Shown here piece by piece: positions 42,293 through 50,638 of a stretch of DNA of 64,000 nucleotides. The first letter of the stretch is position 1. Every line of letters begins with the position of its first letter. Under the pieces are notes generated by a model that did not search any database, was not told the origin of the DNA, and saw only the letters and a program-made list of their open reading frames with translations. The stretch lies in assembly GCF_009184895.1 (NCBI RefSeq), contig NZ_WESE01000004.1, positions 310,001 to 374,000 on the forward strand. Direction: 5' to 3'. The position numbers were made by a program, and so were the translations under genes. Source of the stretch: Nostocoides sp. F2B08. Its GTDB lineage: Bacteria; Actinomycetota; Actinomycetes; Actinomycetales; Dermatophilaceae.

Positions 42293-42298
42293 AGTCTA
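42293..42298 (-). promoter_or_regulatory. -10 box of a probable leaderless promoter (M20 gene)
   Basis: TAGACT, 6-nt spacer, ATG 42286. Its first three bases are the stop codon of the upstream FMN reductase. Confidence 0.55.
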
Positions 42299-42949
42299 GG
42301 TGGGGCGCGAGGTCCGGGCGAGTAGCTCGGCGAACGGGGTCGGGTCGGCGACCTCGTCGCGCGCCGGTGCGACGACGGGGCCGCCGCCCACCAGTGCCGC
42401 GAGCTCGCCCACGGCGCGCTCGATGCGGGCTCCCAATGCCGCAGCGCCGGGACCGCCGAGGTCGCCGGTGGCGGCGAAGACACCCGTCGGCACCCCGACC
42501 GCGCCGAGGTGGGCGACGAGGGGGCGCAGCGCATACTCGATGGCGAGCGAGTGCCGCTCGGTGCCGCCCGTTGCGGCGAGCAGCACCGGCGTGCCGCGCA
42601 GCCGACCCTCCTCGATGAGGTCGACGAACGACTTGAACAGCCCGCTGAACGACGCCTGGTACACCGGCGTCACGAGCACGAGCGCGTCCGCCGCGGCGAC
42701 GTCTTCGACGGCCGCCGCGAGCTCACCGGTCGGGAAGCCCGTGAGCAGGGCATCGACGATCGCGTGCGCGTGCTCACGCACCTCGACATCGCGGACGACG
42801 ACCTCGTATGCGTCGCTCGCCTCTCCCGAGGCGGCCAGCGCACGGCCGGCCGCCTCGGAGAGCTCGGTGGCCAGCATCCGCGTCGTCGACGGGACCCGCA
42901 GGCCGGCGCTGACGACGGTGAGCCGCCGGGTGGGCTTGGTGGCCGTCAC
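42296..42949 (-). CDS. NADPH-dependent FMN reductase, CE1759 type
   Basis: Flavodoxin-fold flavin reductase, 217 aa. Key segments are VVSAGLRVPSTTRML (phosphate loop), LVTPVYQASFSGLFKSFVDL and LLAATGGTERHS. It reduces FMN with NADPH to supply the adjacent LLM monooxygenase. GTG 42949 overlaps the monooxygenase stop (GTGA), giving a coupled two-component system like the corynebacterial CE1758-CE1759 pair. Confidence 0.88.
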   Translation of the reverse strand: MTATKPTRRLTVVSAGLRVPSTTRMLATELSEAAGRALAASGEASDAYEVVVRDVEVREHAHAIVDALLTGFPTGELAAAVEDVAAADALVLVTPVYQASFSGLFKSFVDLIEEGRLRGTPVLLAATGGTERHSLAIEYALRPLVAHLGAVGVPTGVFAATGDLGGPGAAALGARIERAVGELAALVGGGPVVAPARDEVADPTPFAELLARTSRPT

Positions 42950-44058
42950 GCGGCACCGACCTCCGCCGGCTCAGGGGCGGCCTCGCGCGCGGCGAGCCTG
43001 GCGGCGTGGGTGGGGGCGTCGGGCACGTGCGCGGGACGGCCGACGGCCATCTCACGGCGGAGCACCGGCACGACCTCCTCGCCGAGCAGGTCGATCTGCT
43101 CGAGCACGGTCTTGAGCGGCAGGCCGGCGTGGTCGATGAGGAACAGCTGGCGCTGGTAGTCACCGACGTAGTCGCGGAACGAGAGGGTGCGCTCGATGAC
43201 CTGCTCGGGGGTGCCGACGGTCAGCGGCGTCTCGCGCATGAACGACTCGAGCGAAGGTCCGCCGCCGTAGACGGGGGCCTCGTCGAAGTACGGCCGGAAC
43301 GCGCGGATCGCCTCCTGGCTCGTGCGGGCCATGAAGACCTGCCCACCGAGGCCGACGATGGCCTGGTCGGCGCTGCCGTGTCCGTAGTGCTCGAAGCGGC
43401 GGCGGTACAGGTCGACCATCCGCTGGGTGTGCTCCTTCGGCCAGAAGATGTGGTTCGCGAAGAACCCGTCGCCGTAGTACGCGGCCTGTTCGGCGATCTC
43501 CGGCGTGCGGATCGAGCCGTGCCAGACGAACGGCGCCAACCCGTCGAGCGGGCGCGGCGTCGCCGTGAAGCCGTGCAGCGGCGTGCGGTGCTTGCCCTGC
43601 CAGACGACGTTCTCCTCGCGCCACAGCCGGTGCAGCAGCGCGTAGTTCTCGATCGCGAGCTCGAGACCGGCGCGGATGTCCTTGCCGAACCACGGGTAGA
43701 CCGGGCCGGTGTTGCCGCGGCCGAGCATGAGGTCCATCCGGCCGTCGGCCAGGTGCTGGACGTAGGAGTAGTCCTCCGCCATCCGCACGGGGTCGTTCGT
43801 CGTGATGAGCGCGGTGGCCGTGGAGAGGACGAGCCGCTCGGTCTGCGCCGCGAGGTGCGCCATGAGGACGGCCGGGTTCGCCGGAGCGGCGAAGGGCGGG
43901 TTGTGGTGCTCGCCGACCGCCACGACGTCGAGGCCGACCTCCTCCGCCTTGCGGGCGATGGCGACCATCGCCTTGATCCGCTCGTTCTCGGTCGGGGTGC
44001 GGCCGGTGATCGGGTCGGGGGTCACGTCGCCGACGGTGAAGATGCCGAACTGCATCAT
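42946..44058 (-). CDS. LLM-class FMN-dependent monooxygenase, CE1758 type
   Basis: Luciferase-like (beta/alpha)8 flavin monooxygenase, 370 aa. It begins MMQFGIFTVGDVTPDP, with VVAVGEHHNPPFAAP, the flavin-contacting STATALITTNDPVRMAEDY, and LMLGRGNTGPVYPWFG. It forms a two-component system with the overlapping FMN reductase; the organic substrate is unknown. ATG 44058 has a strong ribosome site GGAGGAG, 7 nt upstream. A perfect GTTGACATGTCAAC palindrome lies 33 bp before the start, so the pair is probably controlled by a MarR-type repressor. Confidence 0.9.
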   Translation of the reverse strand: MMQFGIFTVGDVTPDPITGRTPTENERIKAMVAIARKAEEVGLDVVAVGEHHNPPFAAPANPAVLMAHLAAQTERLVLSTATALITTNDPVRMAEDYSYVQHLADGRMDLMLGRGNTGPVYPWFGKDIRAGLELAIENYALLHRLWREENVVWQGKHRTPLHGFTATPRPLDGLAPFVWHGSIRTPEIAEQAAYYGDGFFANHIFWPKEHTQRMVDLYRRRFEHYGHGSADQAIVGLGGQVFMARTSQEAIRAFRPYFDEAPVYGGGPSLESFMRETPLTVGTPEQVIERTLSFRDYVGDYQRQLFLIDHAGLPLKTVLEQIDLLGEEVVPVLRREMAVGRPAHVPDAPTHAARLAAREAAPEPAEVGAA

Positions 44059-44091
44059 GTGGGAACTCCTCCTCAAGGCACGTCATAAGTA

Positions 44092-44105
44092 GTTGACATG
44101 TCAAC
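44092..44105. promoter_or_regulatory. GTTGACATGTCAAC operator-like palindrome
   Basis: Perfect 14-bp palindrome in the leader/promoter of the LLM-FMN reductase operon. Such TTGA-N-TCAA palindromes are typical of MarR-family sites; the regulator is not adjacent. Confidence 0.6.
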
Positions 44106-44157
44106 ATCTTGCCACGCCCCCGTATTCCCGCCACACGTCGCACCCCTCCCTGGAGTC

Positions 44158-44376
44158 GCCACTTCTTCCCAATAGGACCGAATCGGCGAGCGGTCCGTCA
44201 CCTGCACGCCCCGATTCGACTCGCCACTTCTTCCCAATAGGACCGAAACGGCGAGCGCTGCGCCGGGCGCACTCGGGTACTCGGATCCCCCTCCCCCACG
44301 CCCCGGACCATCCGCGCCAGCGGGCCCCGCCCGCCCCGCGACCGCTCGCCGTTTCGGTCCTATGTGGGAGAAGTGG
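44158..44376. repeat. three dispersed copies of the CCAATAGGACCGA repeat
   Basis: Two direct copies (44158-44195 and 44222-44257) and one inverted copy (44340-44376) of a unit of about 37 bp combining CACTTCTTCCCAATAGG and ACCGAAACGGCGAGCG. They fill most of the 355-bp gap between the LLM gene and the TPR gene, where no coding sequence is seen. The same unit recurs at 46135-46304 and 59211-59315. Confidence 0.8.
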
Positions 44377-44413
44377 TGGAAGAAATCGGCAACGCCCGCA
44401 CGTTAGGAGGGCT

Positions 44414-44842
44414 ATGGACGCCTTCGACCGCTACCGCTATGCCCAGCGCCTCTTCCGTGAGCGCCGCTACACAGCGGCGGCCCGCGAGCTCGAGCACCTC
44501 ATCATGGACAAGGTTGCCGCCGTGCAGCACGGCGCCGAGCGCACCGAGTCGTACACCCTCGGCGACGCCCCCCTCCTGCTGGCCCGCTCCTACTACCACT
44601 CGGCCCAGCTCGGCCGGGCCGAGAACGCCGCCCGCTCCCTCGTCGAGGCCGACCCGACGGATGTGTATGCGGTTCTCCTCCTGGCCCGTACCCTCCAGCG
44701 CCGCGGTCGGTACGCCGAGGCGGCCACCTGGCTGCGCCGTCTGGACGGGATGGGCTACGACACGTGGGCCGAGGAGTTCTCGCCCGTCGCCTCGGAGGAG
44801 CCGGTCATGCCGCCGCGACCGACGCATACCCACGCCGCCTGA
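44414..44842 (+). CDS. small TPR-repeat protein
   Basis: A 142-aa helical protein with two to three tetratricopeptide-like repeats (RYAQRLFRERRYTAAARELE; YHSAQLGRAENAARSLVEAD; ARTLQRRGRYAEAATWLRRL). It has a Pro/His-rich tail and no enzymatic motif. TPR proteins mediate protein contacts; the partner is unknown. ATG 44414 has a clear ribosome site (AGGAGG, 3 nt before ATG if the last G is counted, slightly short). The ferredoxin reductase gene follows 58 bp downstream. Confidence 0.85.
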   Translation: MDAFDRYRYAQRLFRERRYTAAARELEHLIMDKVAAVQHGAERTESYTLGDAPLLLARSYYHSAQLGRAENAARSLVEADPTDVYAVLLLARTLQRRGRYAEAATWLRRLDGMGYDTWAEEFSPVASEEPVMPPRPTHTHAA

Positions 44843-44900
44843 GCCCGAGCGTGCGCGATGCTAGCGTCGCCCGAAAGCCGACGACCGAGAGGACCGCGAC

Positions 44901-46136
44901 ATGAGCACACCACGGGACATCGTCATCATCGGAGGGGGCCTCGCCGGCGCCAAGACCGCGGAGGCGCTACGCAGCCACGGCTACCCGGGCACGATCACCC
45001 TGCTGGCGGGTGAGCCGCACCTGCCCTATGAGCGGCCGCCGATGTCGAAGGGCTACTTGGCCGACGACGACGGTTTCGAGGGTGCGCTCGTGCACCCCGC
45101 CGAGTGGTACGACGAGCAGCGGATCGACCTGCGCACCGGCACCCGCGCCACGGCGGTCGACGCCGACGCGCACGAGGTGAGCCTCGACGACGGCACCACC
45201 CTGGGCTACGGCACCCTCGTGCTCGCGACCGGCTCGACCCCACGCGCTCTCCCGCTCGACGGCGCCGACGCGCAGGGCGTCCTCACGCTGCGCACCCGCG
45301 AGGACTCCGACGCGATCAAGGCCACCTTCGGCGAGGGAAAACGCCTCGTCATCATCGGCGGCGGCTGGATCGGCCTCGAGGTCGCGGCCTCGGCCCGGCG
45401 CGCGAACACCGAGGTCACGATCATCGAGGCGTCCGAGCTTCCCCTGCTCGGCGTCCTCGGCCCCGAGATGGCGCAGGTGTTCGCCGACCTGCACACCGAG
45501 AACGGCGTCGACCTGCGACTGAACGCCTCCGTCGAGGCGGTCACGACAGACGACGGTCGCGCCACCGGCGTCCGACTCGAGGGCGGTGAGACGATCCCGG
45601 CCGACGCCGTGGTCGTCGGCATCGGCGTCACCCCCGACACCTCGCTCGCGGAGGCGTGCGGCCTGGCCGTCGACGACGGCGTGCTCGTCGACGCCTCGCT
45701 CCGCACGAGCAACCCGGACATCTTCGCCGTCGGCGACATCGCGCACCACGACCACCCGGTTCTCGGCCGCCGGATCCGGGTCGAGCACTGGGCGACCGCG
45801 CTCAACCAGCCCGAGTCGGTCGCCAAGGCCCTCATGGGCGAGGACGACTGCGAGTACGCTGAGCTCCCCTACTTCTTCAGCGACCAGTACGACCTGGGCA
45901 TGGAGTACATCGGCCACGCCCCGAAGGGCTCGTATGACAAGGTCGTCATCCGCGGCGACAAGGAAACCCGCGAGTTCGTTGCCTTCTGGCTCGACGCCGA
46001 CAACCGCATCCTGGCCGCGATGAACGTCAACGTCTGGGACGTCGTCGACGAGGTCAAGCCGATCATCGCGGCCGGCACCCCGGTCGACCCGGACCGGCTC
46101 GCAGACCCGACCGTCGCATACGCCGACCTCGCCTGA
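44901..46136 (+). CDS. putidaredoxin-reductase-like FAD/NAD ferredoxin reductase
   Basis: A 411-aa flavoprotein of the oxygenase-coupled reductase class. It has the FAD fold IVIIGGGLAGAKTAEALRS, PYERPPMSKGYL, the NAD fold LVIIGGGWIGLEVAASA, the FAD-contacting NPDIFAVGDIAHHDH, and a C-terminal reductase domain. It lacks a CxxC redox pair, so it passes electrons to a ferredoxin (often for a P450 or dioxygenase). No ferredoxin or oxygenase is adjacent. Its stop codon (46134-46136) overlaps the first copy of a 44-bp tandem repeat. Confidence 0.92.
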   Translation: MSTPRDIVIIGGGLAGAKTAEALRSHGYPGTITLLAGEPHLPYERPPMSKGYLADDDGFEGALVHPAEWYDEQRIDLRTGTRATAVDADAHEVSLDDGTTLGYGTLVLATGSTPRALPLDGADAQGVLTLRTREDSDAIKATFGEGKRLVIIGGGWIGLEVAASARRANTEVTIIEASELPLLGVLGPEMAQVFADLHTENGVDLRLNASVEAVTTDDGRATGVRLEGGETIPADAVVVGIGVTPDTSLAEACGLAVDDGVLVDASLRTSNPDIFAVGDIAHHDHPVLGRRIRVEHWATALNQPESVAKALMGEDDCEYAELPYFFSDQYDLGMEYIGHAPKGSYDKVVIRGDKETREFVAFWLDADNRILAAMNVNVWDVVDEVKPIIAAGTPVDPDRLADPTVAYADLA

Positions 46137-46304
46137 CCGCTCGCCGTTTCGGTCCAATAGGACCGAAGTGGCACGCCTGACCGCTCGCCGTTCCGGTCCA
46201 ATAGGACCGATGTGCCTCGCCCGACCGCTCGCCGTTTCGGTCCAATAGGACCGATGTGGCACGCCCGACCGCTCGCCGTTTCGGTCCAATAGGACCGATG
46301 TGGC
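46135..46304. repeat. 44-bp-period tandem repeat with internal hairpin
   Basis: Four copies begin at 46135, 46179, 46223 and 46267, spaced exactly 44 bp. Each contains GACCGCTCGCCGTTTCGG (one Cs-for-Ts variant) and the hairpin TCGGTCC-AATA-GGACCGA. Copies are near identical. It separates the ferredoxin reductase and murJ genes and belongs to the family also seen at 44158-44376 and 59211-59315. Confidence 0.9.
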
Positions 46305-46351
46305 ACCGCGCCCGCGGGCGGCAGCGGCGCGGCTCGGGCCGACCGTCGTGC

Positions 46352-46357
46352 CAGACT
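46352..46357 (+). promoter_or_regulatory. -10-like box of a probable leaderless promoter (murJ)
   Basis: CAGACT, 7-nt spacer, GTG 46365; no ribosome site. The context CCAGACTCT repeats that before 40087. Confidence 0.45.
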
Positions 46358-46364
46358 CTCCCGC

Positions 46365-48020
46365 GTGAGTGACAGCAGCGAGCCGGCAGCGAGGCGCCCC
46401 GGCGGCAGCCTCGGTCGGGCCGCAGCGATCATGGCGAGCGGGACGATGGTCTCGCGCGTCCTCGGCCTGGTCCGGATGGTGCTGCTGCTCGGCGTCATCG
46501 GCACCGCGCTCGCCGGCGACGCGTTCCAGGTCGCCAACACCCTGCCGAACCAGATCTACATCCTGCTCGCCGGCGGTGTCCTCAACGCGATCCTCGTCCC
46601 GCAGATCGTCAAGGCGAGCAAGGCCGCCGACGGCGGGACGGACTTCATCAACCGGCTGCTGACGCTGTGCTTCCTCCTGCTCGCGGTCTCGACGCTCGCG
46701 ATGACCGCAGCCGCGCCGTATCTCGTGCGGATCTTCGCCTCCCCGACCTGGCCGCCGGAGGCGTTCGCCCTCGCCAACGCTTTCGCGTTCATCGCGATGC
46801 CGCAGATCTTCTTCTACGGCATGTACACGATCCTGGGGCAGGTCCTCAACGCCAACGGCCGCTTCGGCGCCTACATGTGGGCGCCCGCGCTGGCCAACGT
46901 CGTCGCCATCGGCGGGCTCCTCGCGTTCATGTGGCTCGGCTACCCGCTCGAGGCCGACGTCCCGCTCTGGGACCAGCCGATGATCTGGCTGCTCGCGGGC
47001 AGCGCGACCGCCTCGATCCTGGTTCAGTCGCTCGTGCTGCTCATCCCGCTGCGGCGGATGGGCTTCACCTACCGGCCGACGTTCGGCTTCCGGGGCGTCG
47101 GACTCGGCTCGGCCTCCGTCGTCGCGTTCTGGACCTTCGCCGCCATCGTCCTCTCGCAGGGGCGGTTCGCGGTCGTCTCGCAGGTACTGACCGAAGCCAC
47201 CCGGCGCGCGACCGAGGTGGGCCTGAGCGGGGCGGGGCGCACCGCATACGACACGGCGTTCCTGCTGTTCATGCTGCCCCATTCACTGATCACCGTCAGC
47301 CTCGCGACGGCGATCTTCACCCGCGTCTCGCACGCCGTCCAGGACCACGACACCGAGGCCGTCAAGGCCGACCTGCGTCGGGGCCTGCGGATGCCGGCGG
47401 TGTTCCTCATCCCGATCAGCATCGGCGCGGTCGTCCTCGTCCCCTTCGTCGTCCGCACCATGCTCGTCGGCACCAGCCCCGAGGACGCAGAGGCGATCTC
47501 GCGCATCACGATCGCCCTCCTGCTGGGGTCGCTGCCCATGAGCTGGCAGTTCATCCAGACCCGCTTCTTCTACGCCTACGAGGACGCCAAGACCCCGTTC
47601 TACCTCCAGATCGTCGTCTCGGTGATCTCGTCGGCCGTGGCGCTGTTCGCCCTCCTCTTCGCGCCGCTGCAGATCGCGGTCATCGTCGCGCTCGGCCAGG
47701 TGCTCGCGAACATCGGCTCCTCGATCGGCGGCTTCTGGCTGCTGCGCCGCCGGCTCGGACCGCTGCACCTGTCCGGGGTGGTCCGCCAGAACGTCCGGCT
47801 CGCCCTCGCCTCCCTGGTCGGCACCCTCCTCGTCTGGGCACTGACGTTCGTCCTCCCCGGCACCGAGGAGATGGGCTGGCTCGGTCGCGGCGTCGTCACC
47901 GCGGTGCTGTGCGGGGTGTTCGGCGTCGTCACCCTCGCCCTGGCCCGCGCGCTGCGCGTGCCGGAGGTCGACGACCTCCTCGGTCCGGTCCTCCGCCGGC
48001 TCCCGGGGGCGCGGGGCTGA
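46365..48020 (+). CDS. murJ: lipid II flippase MurJ
   Basis: Multi-pass MATE/MOP-superfamily protein of 551 aa with about 14 hydrophobic segments. The family start IMASGTMVSRVLGLVRMVLL and later YAYEDAKTPFY match MurJ/MviN. It flips undecaprenyl-linked lipid II to the outer face for peptidoglycan synthesis. It lacks the long C-terminal pseudokinase extension found in mycobacterial MviN. It is not placed with the parB/rnpA region where actinobacterial murJ often lies, so this may be a second or relocated copy. GTG 46365 fits the leaderless signal. Confidence 0.92.
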   Translation: MSDSSEPAARRPGGSLGRAAAIMASGTMVSRVLGLVRMVLLLGVIGTALAGDAFQVANTLPNQIYILLAGGVLNAILVPQIVKASKAADGGTDFINRLLTLCFLLLAVSTLAMTAAAPYLVRIFASPTWPPEAFALANAFAFIAMPQIFFYGMYTILGQVLNANGRFGAYMWAPALANVVAIGGLLAFMWLGYPLEADVPLWDQPMIWLLAGSATASILVQSLVLLIPLRRMGFTYRPTFGFRGVGLGSASVVAFWTFAAIVLSQGRFAVVSQVLTEATRRATEVGLSGAGRTAYDTAFLLFMLPHSLITVSLATAIFTRVSHAVQDHDTEAVKADLRRGLRMPAVFLIPISIGAVVLVPFVVRTMLVGTSPEDAEAISRITIALLLGSLPMSWQFIQTRFFYAYEDAKTPFYLQIVVSVISSAVALFALLFAPLQIAVIVALGQVLANIGSSIGGFWLLRRRLGPLHLSGVVRQNVRLALASLVGTLLVWALTFVLPGTEEMGWLGRGVVTAVLCGVFGVVTLALARALRVPEVDDLLGPVLRRLPGARG

Positions 48021-48127
48021 CCCTGCGACCGGAGCAGTATGCGCTGCTCGCCTCCTCCCGCGACGCATCCCGTCCGGTGGTCGGTGGGTCGTTGCGCGCG
48101 AACTGAATTGACGGGAGTCTTGGTCGC

Positions 48128-48568
48128 ATGCAGACGGCCCCCGCGACCCGCGTCGACATCTACGCCGCCCACGACGACGACTCCCCCCTCGGCGCGTGGC
48201 TCGGCTGCGGGTCGCTCATCGCCGCGCGACTGGTCGTCCCACACATGCGACTGCCGGAGCGGACGGGCCTCGCGGTCCTGTGCGCCATCACCGCCGACGG
48301 CACCGGCGACGCGATCCACGGCGTGACGCTCGAGTCGGCCGACGGTGTCTCCGCGACGGCGATCGCGCTCGACCGGGCCTGTCTGCACCCGGTGCAGCGC
48401 ACCCCTCCCGCGCCGGATCTCGAGGCGGACGAGTCGCTCGCCGAATGGCTCGACGCAGTGGCCCGGGCGAGCGCCTGCACCCACCGCGCGCCGGGCGGCG
48501 TCGAGGCCCCGCCGCCGGTCGAGAAGGCATGGTGGTGCCGCGTCTGGCCCACCGCCCCCGGCTGCTGA
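48128..48568 (+). CDS. hypothetical protein, faintly trypsin-like N-terminus
   Basis: A 146-aa frame from ATG 48128. AWLGCGSLIAARLVVPH resembles the GCSGTLIAPRWVLTAAHC strand of chymotrypsin-fold proteases, but the catalytic His is not in place and no GDSGG motif exists. If related, it is inactive. The second half is Ala/Pro-rich with several cysteines and tryptophans. It ends 3 bp before the histidine kinase GTG, so translation is likely coupled and it may be an accessory to that sensor. Family not recognised. Confidence 0.55.
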   Translation: MQTAPATRVDIYAAHDDDSPLGAWLGCGSLIAARLVVPHMRLPERTGLAVLCAITADGTGDAIHGVTLESADGVSATAIALDRACLHPVQRTPPAPDLEADESLAEWLDAVARASACTHRAPGGVEAPPPVEKAWWCRVWPTAPGC

Positions 48569-48571
48569 CCC

Positions 48572-49765
48572 GTGCCGTCGTTCTGGGCGAGCCGGGGCGA
48601 GCGAGGTGCGCCGCGCATACTCCTCGACCGTCCGAGTGGCCGACTCGCGATCGCCGTCTCCGTGGCGGTCCTCGCCTATGTCGCCGAGCTGACCCTCTCC
48701 GGGCTGAACGGTCAGACCCGCCTCGGGCCGGTGATTCCGCCGTGGGGCGTCGCCCTGCTGGCGTTGCCTCTCTTCGTCGCACTGCTGTGGCGGCGCGACC
48801 GGCCGTGGACGGTCTTCCTCATCGGCATCGTCCAGGCGACCTTCATCGCCGGGCTCATCCCGACCTACCAGCCGTTCGCCGGCAACCTCGTGGCGCTCTA
48901 TGCCTTGGCGCGTCACCGCCCCCGTCGGGACACGCTGTGGGGCCTGGCTCTCCTCGCGATCCCGTGGACCGTCATCACGGTCGTCAACGTCTCCGGCTTC
49001 GAGGGCAACGGTCCCGCCCAGGTGGTCGGCGCCATGGCGATCTACTGGGGCGCGTCGCTCGCCATGGTCGCGATGGGCAAGAGCCAGCGCAGGGCGCGTG
49101 AGGTCTATGCCCTGCGCAGCCGCGCGCGGGAGGCGGAGCTGGCGATGCAGATGCAGCGGGAGCGGCTGGTTCTCGCCCACGAGCTGCACGACCGGGTCGC
49201 CAACTCCGTCGCCGCCGTGCTCGTCGGGCTCGACGGGATGAAGCGCGACGTCGACGCGCTGCCGGCGCCGATGGCCCGGACGATCGAGCTGACCGACCTC
49301 TCGGCGCGGCAGGCGATGCGGGAGATCCGCGACGTGCTCGGGGTGCTGCGCGCAGCGGACCGGCCGGGGCTGGGCGTCAGGGATGACGACGACTTCGAAA
49401 CCGTGCTGCGCGACCTGCAGACCGATGGCCTGACCGGCGTGACCGCCGACGTCCGCAGCATCGGCGACCCGGCCACGCTGTCCCGGCCGGTGGACGCGTG
49501 CGCCGCCCGCTGTGTGCGAGAGGCGGTCACGAACGCCTTGAAGTACGGCGTCGAGCTCGTCGAGGTCGAGATCGACTGGCGCCCCGACCCGTTCGTCATC
49601 CGGGTGCGCAACGCCAACGGCCCTCGTGATCTCGTCGACCCGTCGATGAGCGGTGGGCTCGGGCTCGGCGGCATCATCACGAAGGTGGCCGAGGTGGGGG
49701 GCGCCGTGCGGCTCGAGAGCGAGTCGGACGTCTTCACGCTCGAGCTGCGGCTGCCACGAAGCTGA
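48572..49765 (+). CDS. orphan NarL/LiaS-type sensor histidine kinase
   Basis: A 397-aa membrane sensor. About five TM helices lie in residues 24-165, followed by a short coiled coil and the HisKA_3 helix LAHELHDRVANSVAAVLVGL with phospho-acceptor His206. The HATPase domain has REAVTNALKYG (N box) and GGLGLGGIITKV (G box). The partner response regulator would normally be adjacent, but none is seen. GTG 48572 follows the upstream gene by 3 bp. The sensed signal is unknown. Confidence 0.88.
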   Translation: MPSFWASRGERGAPRILLDRPSGRLAIAVSVAVLAYVAELTLSGLNGQTRLGPVIPPWGVALLALPLFVALLWRRDRPWTVFLIGIVQATFIAGLIPTYQPFAGNLVALYALARHRPRRDTLWGLALLAIPWTVITVVNVSGFEGNGPAQVVGAMAIYWGASLAMVAMGKSQRRAREVYALRSRAREAELAMQMQRERLVLAHELHDRVANSVAAVLVGLDGMKRDVDALPAPMARTIELTDLSARQAMREIRDVLGVLRAADRPGLGVRDDDDFETVLRDLQTDGLTGVTADVRSIGDPATLSRPVDACAARCVREAVTNALKYGVELVEVEIDWRPDPFVIRVRNANGPRDLVDPSMSGGLGLGGIITKVAEVGGAVRLESESDVFTLELRLPRS

Positions 49766-49906
49766 GTCGGAACGTCCTCCGCGCGGCCGTTCCTCCGCGA
49801 ATCACCGTGACCTCCGTCGATCGCCGGACATTGCGGTCGCGCCACGGAACCAGGCTCGCAAGGCGGAGCAACGGTCGCGCGACGGATGAGAGGTCGCGCC
49901 GCCGCG

Positions 49907-50227
49907 TCAGTCGGGCTCGTCGCCCACCTCGGCGATCGCGGCCTCGAGGCGCTCGACCTTGCCGTCGAGCTCGCCGGTGTAGCCCGGCCGGATGTCGGCC
50001 TTGAGGACGAGCGAGACCCGGGGTGACGATGCGGCGAGCACCTCGCAGCACTCCCGGACGACGGCCATGCACTCGTCCCAGTCGCCCTCGATCGTCGTGA
50101 ACATCGCGTCGGTGCGGTGCGGCAGACCCGAACGGCGGACGACCGCGATGGCGCGGGCGACGGCGGCGGAGACGGAGCCGGTGTCATCGGCGGCGGCGGA
50201 CGGGGCGACGGAGAACGCGACGAGCAT
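49907..50227 (-). CDS. MTH1187-family thiamine-binding protein
   Basis: A 106-aa ferredoxin-like-fold protein. It has the start MLVAFSVAPSA, the segment GLPHRTDAMFTTIEGDWDECMAVVRECCEVL, and a final strand SLVLKADIRPGYTG, matching the MTH1187/YkoF-like (formerly DUF77) family, which binds thiamine in characterised members. It stands alone on the minus strand. The 141 bp between it and the kinase stop hold GC-rich partial repeats but no clear hairpin. Confidence 0.82.
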   Translation of the reverse strand: MLVAFSVAPSAAADDTGSVSAAVARAIAVVRRSGLPHRTDAMFTTIEGDWDECMAVVRECCEVLAASSPRVSLVLKADIRPGYTGELDGKVERLEAAIAEVGDEPD

Positions 50228-50361
50228 GACTCCACCGTATGCCGTGGTCGCCCCGACCGACCGTCAGGCCCGATCGACACCGGCCCCGGCGTTCCTCTCA
50301 CCTCCTTCGATCTTCCACACATAGTTGTCGAATAATGAGAAGACCCACCACATGAGGTCGC

Positions 50362-50626
50362 ATGTCACTCAGCCGCCTGCTCACGGTGCCGATGATCCAC
50401 GGCGAGTCACCCGCCGAGTTCCACTCCGAGTCCGGGTATGCGGTGGCCATCGGCGGCGGCCCCCTCACCACCGACGGGTGGCGGCGGATGGGCGCCTGGC
50501 AGCGCGAGTGGGTGGCGCTCGGCCGACCCGAGGTGCCGGTCGTGCGCGACGGGACCGACGCATACAGCGGGGTTCGAGGCGCTCGACCACCTCGCCTCGC
50601 TGTTGGCCCACAGGCGGACGGGTTAG
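50362..50626 (+). pseudogene. small hypothetical gene with a probable +1 frameshift
   Basis: From ATG 50362 (GAGG just upstream) the frame reads MSLSRLLTVPMIHGESPAEF and continues sensibly to DGTDAYS. After the GGGG run at 50569-50572 coding character moves to the next frame, which ends FEALDHLASLLAHRRTG and a TAG at 50624-50626, 12 bp before the M50 gene. Removing one G would give a product of about 87 aa. Either a real frameshift or a homopolymer sequencing error. No family is recognised. Confidence 0.6.
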
Positions 50627-50638
50627 CCTGCCTCCGCC

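Noticed and set aside
46135-46304. CRISPR array
   Set aside because: Units repeat with a perfect 44-bp period and no variable spacers, there are only four, and no cas genes are present.
46140-46545. Short minus-strand peptides with repeated SVLLDRNGERSG-like units as an encoded repeat protein
   Set aside because: The repeats come solely from the intergenic 44-bp array; there is no ribosome site or start signal and the frame overlaps murJ.
44967-47282. Very long minus-strand open frame (771 codons) across the ferredoxin reductase and murJ genes
   Set aside because: It runs antisense to two clear genes, its composition is Arg/Gly/Asp-rich, and part of it merely translates the 44-bp repeat. 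It is a shadow of high-GC third-position bias.
48021-48127. Short coding remnant after murJ
   Set aside because: About 30 open codons in another murJ frame end here, with no start, ribosome site or recognisable sequence.
49766-49906. Hairpin or small gene between the histidine kinase and the thiamine-binding gene
   Set aside because: Only partial GGTCGCGC direct repeats are seen. No arm pair longer than 7-8 bp and no start with a ribosome site were found.
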